Of a stretch of 64,000 bases of DNA, positions 35,790 to 44,757 are shown in pieces. The position numbers were made by a program, and so were the translations under genes. The notes below the pieces were generated by a model that was given only the letters and a program-made list of their open reading frames with translations, was not told the origin of the DNA and did no database searches. Position 1 is the first letter of the stretch. Every line of letters begins with the position of its first letter. Source of the stretch: Affinundibacterium fentianense (GTDB taxonomy: Bacteria; Pseudomonadota; Gammaproteobacteria; Burkholderiales; Burkholderiaceae_D); the NCBI RefSeq assembly GCF_018139545.1, contig NZ_JAGSPJ010000001.1, positions 186,001 through 250,000 of the forward strand, written 5' to 3'.

Positions 35790-36902
35790 TTAGCGAGTGC
35801 GCGATTTTGCCAGATTTGCAGGTCGAGCAGTGCGCTTTCCTTGTCCTAAATCCCGACTAGGTGCCGTTCCGTTTCGCACACTTTGTCGATTCGGATGATT
35901 GTTGTTTGTTCGCAAGCTTCCGCTCGCCCCCCCCTCACGCCCACTAGCGTTGGTCGCGTTACGTACGGTTTGAGTCCGGTCTGAGTTCCGAACAGGGCTC
36001 TTTACCCGAACAATCTCGGTGTCTCCACTCGTAATCTCATAGCGGGCGCCAGTATCTTTGCCTAAAACACGTGTCAAGTACGGCATCACTTCGCGGAGAG
36101 TGGCTTCCAAGGTCCATGGTGGATTAATAATAAACATTCCGCTACTGTGCAAGCCAAAACCATCCGGTGATGGACCACTAATACTCAGTGTCACGTTTAG
36201 CCAGCCATTGACGGGGATGCGTTTTAGGCGTTCTGGCAATTGCTTCGATTCAATGCGAGACAAAACTGGGTACCAGACTGCGTACGTGCCAGTTGGAAAT
36301 CTCACCAGTGCATCCTCCAAACATGCGCGTACCTTGCGATAATCATCTTTGACTTCATAGGGAGGGTCAATTAGAACCAGACCTCGACGAGAAGGCGGAG
36401 GTAAGATCGCTTTGAGGCCTTCGAATCCATCTCCGGCATTAATCATAATGCGTTTGCCACGAACGATCTGACGTTCGCCTTGTTCCGCTTTGTGGGCTTC
36501 CAGTTTGCGGAAATTTTCACTTAAAATCTTAATTTCACTGGGATGCAATTCAAATAAACGCAAACGATCTTGCGATCGCATTACTTCATTCGCACAATAC
36601 GGTGACCCTGGGTAGTAGCGCATTTTACCGCTTGGATTCATCGCTTTGACGAGGTTCAAGTAGGCTTGTAATGCAGCGGGTATGTCTTCCCTATCCCAAA
36701 GTGGTCCAATTCCTGTCTCAAATTCTGCATTCTTGGTCGCATAGCCGGTGTCCAATGAATATAAACCTGCACCGGAATGTGTATCAACATAGGTGTATGC
36801 TGTTTCTTTTTGTCCGAGATAATTCAGCAACTCAATTAAGACAAAGTGTTTGAGAACGTCAGCATGATTGCCAGCGTGAAAACCATGGCGATAGCTCAGC
36901 AT
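35790..36902 (-). CDS. rlmJ: 23S rRNA (adenine2030-N6)-methyltransferase RlmJ with long basic tail
   Basis: A 370-residue methyltransferase. The N-terminus MLSYRHGFHAGNHADVLKH and the catalytic LIDPPYE motif (N6-adenine methyltransferase type, D/NPPY) near residue 176 identify RlmJ, which methylates A2030 of 23S rRNA. E. coli RlmJ is about 280 residues; here about 75 extra residues (from roughly 295) form a low-complexity Arg/Asn/Ser/Gly-rich tail (e.g. TNASGREGGASGSLR), suggestive of RNA contact. AGGAA lies 9 bases before the ATG. A hairpin (36928-36952) sits in the leader. Confidence 0.93.
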   Translation of the reverse strand: MLSYRHGFHAGNHADVLKHFVLIELLNYLGQKETAYTYVDTHSGAGLYSLDTGYATKNAEFETGIGPLWDREDIPAALQAYLNLVKAMNPSGKMRYYPGSPYCANEVMRSQDRLRLFELHPSEIKILSENFRKLEAHKAEQGERQIVRGKRIMINAGDGFEGLKAILPPPSRRGLVLIDPPYEVKDDYRKVRACLEDALVRFPTGTYAVWYPVLSRIESKQLPERLKRIPVNGWLNVTLSISGPSPDGFGLHSSGMFIINPPWTLEATLREVMPYLTRVLGKDTGARYEITSGDTEIVRVKSPVRNSDRTQTVRNATNASGREGGASGSLRTNNNHPNRQSVRNGTAPSRDLGQGKRTARPANLAKSRTR

Positions 36903-36927
36903 AGTGGGAATTCCTGAAAAGATTGAC

Positions 36928-36952
36928 GCTAACTCAGTTCTATTGAGTTAGC
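36928..36952 (-). repeat. Perfect hairpin in the leader of rlmJ
   Basis: GCTAACTCA (36928-36936) and TGAGTTAGC (36944-36952) form a 9-bp stem with a 7-base loop, 26 bases before the rlmJ ATG on the minus strand, followed after 7 bases by TTTT. It may end transcription of the upstream GNAT gene or act in the rlmJ leader. Confidence 0.5.
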
Positions 36953-37086
36953 ATTGGAGGTGCGATATAGAACGAATTTTACTCTGTTTGCGCGCTAAAT
37001 GCTTGATTTAATGAAGATTTGTTCGGAGCACTTAAGGCAGCGCAATTAATCTCTTGTTCAATACTTATGTTGTTCAAGGGTGTCGA

Positions 37087-37611
37087 CTAAGTGCCATCCA
37101 CCCTTTTGCCGAAAATGATCAGGTCACGCTCGATGCCATCAAGAGTCGCGACTCTCGGCATATTCGCCCAGATTTGGAAATCGAATGAAGCAAATAAATT
37201 CATACTTGGGACGTTGTGACCAAAAATAAAGCCAAGTAGCGTATGGACTTTAATTTGTGGAGCAAACTGTATGGCTTGTTCTAATAAGTACCGCCCTAGG
37301 CCTTGGCGGCGCGTCGACTCATGAAGGTAGATCGATAGCTCTGCCGTTCCTGAATACGCAGGGCGTCCATAGAAATTGGAAAACGAAAGCCATCCGAGAA
37401 TTTTTCCATTCTCACCCTCCACCACCCATAGTGGTCGTGTTTCAGGTGCATGATCGTGAAACCAGTTTAATCGGGATTCCACTGAAATTTCCTCGGTATC
37501 TGCAGTCACCATTCTCGACGCAATCGTCGAGTTATAAATCGCGACAATTTGCTCAAGGTCATCGAGGCGTGCAATACGGTGGGAAAAGTTGTAAACGGCT
37601 GGACGAGACAT
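37087..37611 (-). CDS. GNAT-family N-acetyltransferase (phosphinothricin acetyltransferase-like)
   Basis: A 174-residue acetyltransferase. Acetyl-CoA-binding motif A is RRQGLGRYLLEQAI near residues 103-116. The N-terminus ARLDDLEQIVAIYNSTI and the WVVEGENGKILGWLSFSNF strand follow the Pat/Bar-like (PAT) subgroup, which acetylates phosphinothricin, methionine sulfoximine or similar amino acids; the natural substrate is often unknown. It is transcribed alone, between rlmJ and the pilZ terminator. Confidence 0.82.
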   Translation of the reverse strand: MSRPAVYNFSHRIARLDDLEQIVAIYNSTIASRMVTADTEEISVESRLNWFHDHAPETRPLWVVEGENGKILGWLSFSNFYGRPAYSGTAELSIYLHESTRRQGLGRYLLEQAIQFAPQIKVHTLLGFIFGHNVPSMNLFASFDFQIWANMPRVATLDGIERDLIIFGKRVDGT

Positions 37612-37635
37612 AATGGAATAAACTTAAATTTCAAT

Positions 37636-37675
37636 AAAAGAAAAGCGCTGAACATAAACCGAGTTGTCAGCGCTT
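37636..37675 (-). terminator. Intrinsic terminator of the mltG-tmk-holB-pilZ operon
   Basis: On the minus strand AAGCGCTG (37668-37675 region) pairs with CAGCGCTT (37643-37650 region), with an inner ACA/TGT pairing, and is followed by TTTCTTTTATTG. It lies 21 bases after the pilZ stop. Confidence 0.8.
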
Positions 37676-37696
37676 ATTGAGATCAACAATACGAAA

Positions 37697-38086
37697 CTAC
37701 AGTGTGTGGGTTGCTCGCGAGGAGCGGATGGTAGCCCCGAGCACTTCTTCAACACGAGTTTTGACACGTATACCACTTTCGTCTTGTGGGAAATGAACCC
37801 CAATTCCTTGTGACTTGTTGTTCCCTGCTCCCGCTGGTGTGACCCAGGCGACTTTTCCAGCGATAGGATATTTACTCGGATCATCTAGTAAAGTCAGAAT
37901 GACATAAATTTCTTCGCCAAGTTTGTAGGATTTGTTGGTCGGAACAAAAATGCCGCCATTTTTTAAAAACGGCATGTAGGCAGAAAATAATGCTGATTTC
38001 TCTTTGATTGCTAGAGAGAGCACGGATGGTCTGCTCGGCGATGGCATATTGAGGGGAATGCCAGGATCTTGTGGTAACTCAGCCAT
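37697..38086 (-). CDS. pilZ: PilZ-domain protein (type IV pilus assembly PilZ type)
   Basis: A 129-residue protein with a PilZ fold: FKNG-type GGIFVPTNKSYKLGEE, then the strands KVAWVTPAG and GIGVHF near residues 82-102. It lacks the N-terminal RxxxR motif for cyclic-di-GMP, as does the pilus-assembly PilZ that acts with PilB/FimX. Its place directly after holB in the mltG-tmk-holB-pilZ order is conserved in many beta- and gammaproteobacteria. AGGA precedes the ATG by 9 bases. Soluble, cytosolic. Confidence 0.85.
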   Translation of the reverse strand: MAELPQDPGIPLNMPSPSRPSVLSLAIKEKSALFSAYMPFLKNGGIFVPTNKSYKLGEEIYVILTLLDDPSKYPIAGKVAWVTPAGAGNNKSQGIGVHFPQDESGIRVKTRVEEVLGATIRSSRATHTL

Positions 38087-38129
38087 AATAGTGTCCTATT
38101 GGTACAACGTTTGATGCGTCGCGTTTCGC

Positions 38130-39179
38130 TTAGATTGAATTAAACGCAGAAGAATATTCTAACAGCATATCCTCCAAAAATAGTTTTCCTGATAATGGGT
38201 GACTAGCAATTGCTTGCCTATCCTGAACATTTTTAATCAATTGCATCAATTTATCCACATCGATACGACCTGCCAATTGAGCAATCGGGGTTTGCTGTTG
38301 CGGAAAATAACGAATTTGGCCCGTTTGCTTGAAAGAGAATACATCATACAGCCAGCGTTGCATCCAAGATACGGTGCGCGGCATATCCAGCTTTTGCATT
38401 TTGTCCGCTATTTTCAGACTGCTATCTATGTCTGGTTTTGCCAGCATTCGCAACAACTCATCGAGTTCTTTGAGATCCTCTGATTGAGCCAATGTTTGTG
38501 CGAGCAATGGCGCGCCTCCTTGCTGTGCAAGATACACTTCCGCATCTTTGACCCCTTGTGCTTGTAGCCATTGCAAGCTTTGGATTTTGCTCGGCATGCT
38601 CAATGCAATTTTGTGACATCGCGATAAGATCGTTGGCAAGAGCCGATCAATTTTATGTGCCACCAAAATAAATACGGTGTTTGGATTGGGCTCCTCTAGT
38701 GACTTCAGTAAGGCATTTGCTGCTGGCACATTCAACGCTTCAGCGGGATACATCACAACAACTCGTGTACCTTGGCGATGGGTCGAGATGTTCATGAAAT
38801 TAGCCAATGCACGTATTTGGTCGATCACAATTTCTTTCGAAGGCGCCTTAGTCGATTTACTTGCTTTCTTTTCTGAGTTTTCGGAGTTCTCTTCGGCTTC
38901 CGAATTGGCTGTATCTTCCTCGTCCAAAAGCCCAGGGCGCACACGTCGATAATCAGGATGACTATACTGGTCGAACCAATTGCAAGATAGGCACTTGGCA
39001 CAAGCGTGACCATCTTGAGAAGGCGATTCACATAAAAGTGATTTGGCTAAATGCTCTGCAAAATGTGCTTTGCCGATACCTTCGGGCCCGAACAACAAAA
39101 ACGCATGCGGCATCCGAGCGCGCATTGCCATAATGTTTTGCCACGAATCCTGTTGCCAGGCAAATAGAGGATTGCTCAT
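38130..39179 (-). CDS. holB: DNA polymerase III subunit delta'
   Basis: A 349-residue clamp-loader subunit. GPEGIGKAHFAEHL is the degenerate P-loop region near residue 31, and CAKCLSCNWF holds Cys residues of the zinc-binding module. An Asp/Glu/Ser/Lys-rich insertion (about residues 93-120) is not usual for the family. The start is ATG 39179, matching the family N-terminus (MSNPLFAWQQ); the frame extends upstream to 39290 inside tmk, which is less likely. It is 10 bases after tmk. Confidence 0.9.
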   Translation of the reverse strand: MSNPLFAWQQDSWQNIMAMRARMPHAFLLFGPEGIGKAHFAEHLAKSLLCESPSQDGHACAKCLSCNWFDQYSHPDYRRVRPGLLDEEDTANSEAEENSENSEKKASKSTKAPSKEIVIDQIRALANFMNISTHRQGTRVVVMYPAEALNVPAANALLKSLEEPNPNTVFILVAHKIDRLLPTILSRCHKIALSMPSKIQSLQWLQAQGVKDAEVYLAQQGGAPLLAQTLAQSEDLKELDELLRMLAKPDIDSSLKIADKMQKLDMPRTVSWMQRWLYDVFSFKQTGQIRYFPQQQTPIAQLAGRIDVDKLMQLIKNVQDRQAIASHPLSGKLFLEDMLLEYSSAFNSI

Positions 39180-39189
39180 GATGATAGAT

Positions 39190-39849
39190 TTAGCGTTTTG
39201 ATGGACTTGTCGAAGGAGTCTCGACAAAAAACGAGTCGATAATCTCGCGAAGTTCCGTTTGGATTGCTTCGATACTGCGAGTTGAATCAATCAATCGGAA
39301 GCGCTGCGGAAATTCGCGTGCCCTCCTTAAATACTCGTTTCGTGTCGCATTAAAAAATTCACTCTTTTCTTGTTCGAACTTATCCAAGGTTCGTGTGGCA
39401 TCGAGACGTGCTCGAGCAACATCAATTGGAACATCGAATAGCAGCGTTAAGTCAGGTTGCAAGTTTGGATGAACCCACTGCTCAAGTTGATTCAGTTTAT
39501 TGATCGACAGTTTTCGCCCGCCCCCTTGGTACGCAAAGCTCGCATCAGTAAAACGGTCTGAAATCACCCAATTGCCAGCATCCAACGCTGGTTGTATGAC
39601 TTGCGCAATATGCTCGCGACGCGAGGCAAACATTAACAATGCCTCCGTTTCTAGGTGCATACTTTCTTGCAGTAAGAGCTTTCGCAAGGTCTCCCCAAGT
39701 GGCGTACCTCCAGGCTCTCTCGTCGCCACGGGCTTGATGCCGCGTTGCTCCAAAAGATTTTGCACAAAGCCGATATGAGTGGACTTTCCGGCACCATCGA
39801 TACCTTCAAATGTAATAAAAATGCCAGTTTGCCGTTTTGCTTGATTCAT
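39190..39849 (-). CDS. tmk: Thymidylate kinase
   Basis: A 219-residue dTMP kinase. The P-loop [12 protein letters not shown] near residue 13, the DRF motif ([16 protein letters not shown]) near residue 105 and the [10 protein letters not shown] stretch are diagnostic. It phosphorylates dTMP to dTDP for DNA synthesis. It lies between mltG and holB in an operon on the minus strand. Length and motifs are normal. Confidence 0.95.
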   Translation of the reverse strand: MNQAKRQTGIFITFEGIDGAGKSTHIGFVQNLLEQRGIKPVATREPGGTPLGETLRKLLLQESMHLETEALLMFASRREHIAQVIQPALDAGNWVISDRFTDASFAYQGGGRKLSINKLNQLEQWVHPNLQPDLTLLFDVPIDVARARLDATRTLDKFEQEKSEFFNATRNEYLRRAREFPQRFRLIDSTRSIEAIQTELREIIDSFFVETPSTSPSKR

Positions 39850-39937
39850 ATTTTTGCTCGGGTAGTGTCATTGTTCGAGTTAATCGAAACGATAGTAAGT
39901 TCTTATTTTTGAAGAGGCTACTTTGCCCCAATTATCC

Positions 39938-40933
39938 TTATCGTTGGTATTTATTGACTGCACGATTATGTTCGTTCAAATTCTCTGAAAATTGACTGGT
40001 TCCATTCCCTCGCGCGACAAAATAGTAAGCATTGCTTGGTTCTGGATTGAGTGCCGCTTTAATGGCATCTTTACCCGGCAGCGCAATCGGCGTAGGAGGC
40101 AATCCAGCGCGGGTATACGTATTGTATGCCGTGTCCGTCGTCAGATCGCGCTTGCGGATGTTTCCTTGAAATTTATCACCCATTCCGTAGATGACGGTGG
40201 GGTCGGTTTGCAAAAGCATCCCGGCCCGCAAACGATTCACAAACACACTTGCAATCATCCCACGCTCTGCTGCTTGACCAGTTTCTTTTTCGATAATGGA
40301 CGCCATAATTAGGGCTTGATAGACATCTTTGTAAGGCAATCCTTGTAAGCGTTTACCCCATTCTTCGTTCAATTGGTTAAGCATCGCTTGATGTGCTTGC
40401 TGATACACTTGAACATCACTGCTATTTTTGGCGAAGAGATACGTATCGGGGAAAAATAGTCCTTCGGGATGGGTATAGTGCGACCCAATTCGTTGCAATA
40501 ATTCGGTATCACTGAGTCCAATTGTATCGTGTCGAATGGACGGATGGGCGTCGATTGCGGCACGCATTTGTTTGAAATTCCAGCCCTCGATAATACTCAG
40601 ATTGGTCAAACTGAATTTTCCATCGACGATTTTCTTTAATATTTGCGCGGGTGTTTCTTGTGAAATCGCTTCGAAAGAACCTGCTTTGAGGCTGGTCGCC
40701 TTTCCGCTCACACGCGCTAAGATTTCGAATAAATACGGATGTAGCGGAACGCCGGCGTCTACCAATTGTCGCGCGGCGCTTCGGATGTTGCTCCCGGGTT
40801 TAATAGTAAATTCTGTCGCCTTATCAAGCGTGATCGGTGTGTCGCTCCAAGTTTTAAAAGTCCAAATGCCGATGCCGCCGACAATCAACACGAAAAGAAC
40901 AAGGAAAAGAAGAATTTTTTTTAGAAAAGCCAT
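39938..40933 (-). CDS. mltG: Endolytic murein transglycosylase MltG
   Basis: A 331-residue inner-membrane protein with one N-terminal transmembrane helix (about residues 5-25) and a periplasmic YceG-like domain. The catalytic Glu is in ASIIEKETG near residue 218, with QTDPTVIYGMG and TRAGLPPTPIALPG further on. It cleaves nascent peptidoglycan strands. Head of the operon that continues with tmk, holB and pilZ; divergent from ygfZ. Confidence 0.93.
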   Translation of the reverse strand: MAFLKKILLFLVLFVLIVGGIGIWTFKTWSDTPITLDKATEFTIKPGSNIRSAARQLVDAGVPLHPYLFEILARVSGKATSLKAGSFEAISQETPAQILKKIVDGKFSLTNLSIIEGWNFKQMRAAIDAHPSIRHDTIGLSDTELLQRIGSHYTHPEGLFFPDTYLFAKNSSDVQVYQQAHQAMLNQLNEEWGKRLQGLPYKDVYQALIMASIIEKETGQAAERGMIASVFVNRLRAGMLLQTDPTVIYGMGDKFQGNIRKRDLTTDTAYNTYTRAGLPPTPIALPGKDAIKAALNPEPSNAYYFVARGNGTSQFSENLNEHNRAVNKYQR

Positions 40934-41035
40934 ATCAACAAGAAGATCAATTTACTGCGATAATCACGAAAAATTGTCGCCATTGTAAAGCGAAGCATTC
41001 CGCATTGGCAGAAAAACTGGAAAAATGGGTTAAAC

Positions 41036-42055
41036 ATGCAGACGAATTTGCGTTTTTTGGACAACGTCAAGATTTTGGACGTGGCAGACATCGATCCAAG
41101 TCGATTGAGCGAAGGCTATATTTGTGAATTAAATGATTTAAGTCTCGTCGCAGCGAGTGGCGAAGACGCTGCGACTTTTCTACACAGTCAATTGAGTAAC
41201 GATGTTGCGCATATTAATGAAGCGCAATCGCGCTATGCTGCGTATTGCTCTCCGAAAGGGAGAATGTTGGCCAGTTTACTCTACTGGAAGAAAGGTAACG
41301 ATATCCTTATGCAGTGCTCAGCGAGTTTGCAGCCAGCGTTTCAAAAGCGGCTCCAAATGTTCGTTATGCGCGCTAAAGTGAAATTGGAAGATATCAGTGC
41401 ACAATATGTTCAGGTCGGTCTAAGTGGGCGCCAAGCTGAGGAATTCTTGATCGAGCAGTTTGCAAGTCTGCCGCAAGAAATTAATCAAACAATCAGCGCG
41501 GAAGCAGGAACATTGATACGACTTCATGATGCCTTTGACCTGAAAAGGTATCAATGGATAGTTCGGCGTGAACGATTTCAGGAAGTAGGCAAAGCGGTGT
41601 CGACGCGGATGATGTGTGTCAGCAATCAGGTATGGCGACTTGGAAATATTTTGGCTGGCGTGCCGCAGGTAATTGAATCAAGCAAAGAACAATTTGTCCC
41701 GCAAATGATCAATTTTGAATTGATAGGCGGAGTGAACTTTAAAAAGGGCTGCTATCCTGGACAAGAAATTGTCGCGCGGAGTCAATATCTAGGTAAACTC
41801 AAACGTCGGATGGCGATCGCCAAGATTATGGCAGACGAGGTCAACACTGGGATGGAGGTCTATTCGGACAACGATCCAAGTCAGCCATGCGGAATGATTG
41901 TCAATGCTGAGCGAGACTTTGATGGCAGTTTTTCTTGTCTTGTCGAAATTAAGCTAGTTGACCAAGAGGAAGGCAAAGTTCACTTGCATAGTGCAACTGG
42001 TAGCGTGTTACATTTCTTGCCACTACCTTATGCGTATCTCGATATTACAGAGTAA
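41036..42055 (+). CDS. ygfZ: Folate-binding protein YgfZ
   Basis: A 339-residue GCV_T-fold protein that uses folate to help maintain iron-sulfur enzymes such as MiaB. The signature KGCYPGQEIVAR near residue 239 contains the conserved reactive Cys. It is divergent from mltG, the normal arrangement, and followed 20 bases later by a DUF4936 gene. Confidence 0.93.
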   Translation: MQTNLRFLDNVKILDVADIDPSRLSEGYICELNDLSLVAASGEDAATFLHSQLSNDVAHINEAQSRYAAYCSPKGRMLASLLYWKKGNDILMQCSASLQPAFQKRLQMFVMRAKVKLEDISAQYVQVGLSGRQAEEFLIEQFASLPQEINQTISAEAGTLIRLHDAFDLKRYQWIVRRERFQEVGKAVSTRMMCVSNQVWRLGNILAGVPQVIESSKEQFVPQMINFELIGGVNFKKGCYPGQEIVARSQYLGKLKRRMAIAKIMADEVNTGMEVYSDNDPSQPCGMIVNAERDFDGSFSCLVEIKLVDQEEGKVHLHSATGSVLHFLPLPYAYLDITE

Positions 42056-42075
42056 CGAACAGACTGGAGTGTAGA

Positions 42076-42381
42076 ATGGATTGCTATATATACTACAAAG
42101 CACCCGAAGCATCATCTCGTCAGGTACAAGTTTGTGTGCAGCGTCTGTTTCGCTATTTGCTTGATCATCATGCTGTGATGAATAATGCGCCATTACAAAT
42201 GCCGATATTGCAACGACGCCCAGAATCCGAACATGGTGTACAGACGTGGATGGAAGTGTACCGAAATATCCCGGAAAATTTCGCGCACTTGGCGCAAGAC
42301 GCAGCGATTGCCAGCGGCATTATTGAATTCTTGGTCGGCGATCGCCGACTTGAATATTTTATCGATGCCGACGGTAACTAA
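42076..42381 (+). CDS. DUF4936 family protein
   Basis: A 101-residue protein of unknown function, apparently of the DUF4936 family found after ygfZ in many Burkholderiales. It starts MDCYIYYKAPEAS, contains LQRRPESEHGVQTWMEVY and has no signal or membrane segment. It lies 20 bases after ygfZ, so is co-transcribed. The role is not known. Confidence 0.8.
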   Translation: MDCYIYYKAPEASSRQVQVCVQRLFRYLLDHHAVMNNAPLQMPILQRRPESEHGVQTWMEVYRNIPENFAHLAQDAAIASGIIEFLVGDRRLEYFIDADGN

Positions 42382-42431
42382 ACATGGCTTAGTCTCGCTA
42401 CTCTTAGCATCATTTTATTAATCTTCAACTT

Positions 42432-42477
42432 AATTGAATTGCTGCGCTCATCGCGTTTTCCGGATGCCAATTCAATT
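42432..42477. repeat. Inverted repeat downstream of the DUF4936 gene
   Basis: AATTGAATTG (42432-42441) and CAATTCAATT (42468-42477) are perfectly complementary 10-base arms with a 26-base loop. No T-run follows. It lies between the DUF4936 gene and a methyltransferase gene and may be a weak terminator or a binding site. Confidence 0.4.
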
Positions 42478-42529
42478 TGCATAATAAACTACATGTGAGT
42501 GTAAAAGACACTCGCCCAACTCCCTACTT

Positions 42530-43324
42530 ATGATTAGAGATTTCTATAACAACAGTGTCGAACAAGAATGGACCAGATTAGATAATCGTTGGCTCGAATT
42601 TGAAACCAGCTACTTTTATATCAAAAATCACCTGACTCCCGAATCGAATATTTTGGATATTGGTGGTGGGCCGGGGAAATATGCTTTTCGCCTCGCCGCT
42701 GAGGGGCATAAAGTCTTTCTGGGAGACCTGTCAGAGAATAGTATTGCTTTTGCAAACGACTATCAAATAAAAACAGGAATTCAGTTGGCCGGCACGCAAC
42801 AACTGGATGTTTGCGATCTCCGCACTTTCGAAGAAAATACATTTGATACGGTGATTTGTTTTGGCCCTTTCTACCATATTCAAGATGAAGCGCAACGTGA
42901 GCTGGCTTTAAAGGAATTGCATCGGGTCACAAAACCAGGCGGCACAATTTTGGTAGCATTTATTACGCACTATGCACCAATCTATGATTTTGTGAAGGGA
43001 AAACCAGAAGCAATTCTAAGTAAAAAAGAGCAAATGAAATATTGGTATAGCACTGGTACCTATAATCCAACCCAGAACAACAAGGGTTTTCCCACTGCTT
43101 TTTTTGCGCGGCCTCAGGATGTGCCAAGTTTCTTTTCGAATGAGCTATTCAATCCACTCTATATGTTTGGTTGCGAAGGCATACTCAATCAAAGTGAGCA
43201 GCACTTATTGGCTCAACCGGAGCAAATTAGAAATGCATGGTTTCAACTCAGCTTAGAATTTGCTAAAACAGCGATCAGCATCAATAGCTCTGAGCATATT
43301 GTGTTTGTCGTCAAGAAGCGTTGA
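42530..43324 (+). CDS. Class I SAM-dependent methyltransferase
   Basis: A 264-residue methyltransferase. Motif I is ILDIGGGPGKYAFRLA near residue 42, and the post-I Asp is in VFLGDLSENSI; DTVICFGPFYHI is motif II/IV. The family includes ubiquinone-like and small-molecule methyltransferases; substrate unknown. It stands alone and ends before a bidirectional terminator shared with hom. Confidence 0.85.
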   Translation: MIRDFYNNSVEQEWTRLDNRWLEFETSYFYIKNHLTPESNILDIGGGPGKYAFRLAAEGHKVFLGDLSENSIAFANDYQIKTGIQLAGTQQLDVCDLRTFEENTFDTVICFGPFYHIQDEAQRELALKELHRVTKPGGTILVAFITHYAPIYDFVKGKPEAILSKKEQMKYWYSTGTYNPTQNNKGFPTAFFARPQDVPSFFSNELFNPLYMFGCEGILNQSEQHLLAQPEQIRNAWFQLSLEFAKTAISINSSEHIVFVVKKR

Positions 43325-43352
43325 TGTCGACACTTGACGTTGTGAAAATGAT

Positions 43353-43383
43353 AAAGCGGAGGAGAGAAGCTCTCCTCCGCTTT
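43353..43383. terminator. Bidirectional intrinsic terminator between methyltransferase and hom
   Basis: A perfect 14-bp stem: arms 43353-43366 (AAAGCGGAGGAGAG) and 43370-43383 with a 3-base loop. The stem ends in an A-run on one side and TTT on the other, suiting both convergent genes. Confidence 0.85.
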
Positions 43384-43413
43384 GATTGAATCAAACAATC
43401 TTTGGATCGTCAA

Positions 43414-44724
43414 TTAACTGAGTTCTTCTAGCCGAAGTTTAGTCACAGTTCCTGTTACTGATGCCAAAGCCTCAATTCTCGCGATTGCCGCGTCGATATT
43501 TTTTTCTTGCGTTTGATGGGTCAGCATAATGATATCTGTGCGCGATTCACCTTCTGCAGGTTCCTTTTGTAGCATTGCATCGATAGAGATAGAAAATTCG
43601 GCCAAAATCTTGGTGACATCTGCCAACACACCAGGCTTGTCTTCAACGCGCATGCGTAAGTAATAGCTGGTAAAAACTTCAGACATTGGCAAGACATTCA
43701 CATCGCTCAGTGCATTTGGTTGAAAGGCCAAATAGGGCACGCGATGTTCGGGGTCCGCGCTGGCCAATCGGGTGATGTCCACCACGTCAGCAATGACTGA
43801 TGATGCGGTTGGCTCCGAACCAGCACCTTTTCCATAATAGAGCGTCGCGCCCACTGCATCACCTTGTACCAATACTGCGTTCATCGCTCCTTCCACGTTG
43901 GCAATTAAACGTTTTTCTGGAATCAAAGTGGGATGTACACGCAGCTCGATACCCGCTTCGTTTCGTTTTGTAATACCGAGCAATTTAATCCGATAACCGA
44001 GTTGCTCCGCATATTCGATATCGGTTGCTTCTAACTTGGTGATACCTTCAATATAGGCTTTGTCAAATTGCGTTGGAATCCCGAACGCGATTGAGGCCAT
44101 GATCGTCAACTTATGTGCAGCGTCGATTCCTTCAATATCAAAGGTCGGATCAGCTTCAGCGTAACCAAGTGCTTGCGCTTGCTTTAACGCAGTTGCAAAA
44201 TCGAGACCTTTATCGCGCATTTCGGATAAGATGAAATTGGTCGTTCCATTGATAATGCCAGCAATCCATTGGATGCGATTCGCTGTTAAACCTTCGCGTA
44301 AGGCTTTAATGATTGGAATGCCGCCCGCCACCGCTGCCTCGAATGCCACCATGACGCCTTTGTCTTGTGCCGCTTTAAAGACTTCATTTCCGTGTTTTGC
44401 AATTAATGCCTTATTCGCAGTGACGACGTGTTTGCCGTTGGCGATTGCTTTAAGCACTAAATCTTTAGCAATTTCATTCCCACCAATGAGTTCAACCACG
44501 ATGTCAATTTCTGGGTGATCAACCACCAAGTTGCCATCGCTGACGATCTCAACTTCGCCCTTGACGATGTCTTTTGCGCGCTCGGTATTGCGCACTGCCA
44601 CCATCGTAATTTCAATCGCACGGCCAGCACGACGCATAATTTCTTCTTGATTGCGCTTGAGAACGTTGAAGGTGCCAGAGCCGACTGTGCCTAATCCTAA
44701 TAGGCCTACTTTGATGGGTTTCAT
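43414..44724 (-). CDS. hom: Homoserine dehydrogenase
   Basis: A 436-residue NAD(P)-dependent enzyme of threonine and methionine synthesis. N-terminal GLLGLGTVGSGTFNVL is the nucleotide-binding site, AGIINGTTNFIL near residue 160 and YAEADPTFDIEGIDAAHKL are catalytic-domain signatures, and the C-terminus carries an ACT domain (YYLRMRVEDKPGVLADVT) for feedback control. It follows the alaA-type aminotransferase by 33 bases, an arrangement common in Burkholderiales. Confidence 0.95.
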   Translation of the reverse strand: MKPIKVGLLGLGTVGSGTFNVLKRNQEEIMRRAGRAIEITMVAVRNTERAKDIVKGEVEIVSDGNLVVDHPEIDIVVELIGGNEIAKDLVLKAIANGKHVVTANKALIAKHGNEVFKAAQDKGVMVAFEAAVAGGIPIIKALREGLTANRIQWIAGIINGTTNFILSEMRDKGLDFATALKQAQALGYAEADPTFDIEGIDAAHKLTIMASIAFGIPTQFDKAYIEGITKLEATDIEYAEQLGYRIKLLGITKRNEAGIELRVHPTLIPEKRLIANVEGAMNAVLVQGDAVGATLYYGKGAGSEPTASSVIADVVDITRLASADPEHRVPYLAFQPNALSDVNVLPMSEVFTSYYLRMRVEDKPGVLADVTKILAEFSISIDAMLQKEPAEGESRTDIIMLTHQTQEKNIDAAIARIEALASVTGTVTKLRLEELS

Positions 44725-44757
44725 AGATATCTAATTTAATTGAAAAAAGTTTACAAA

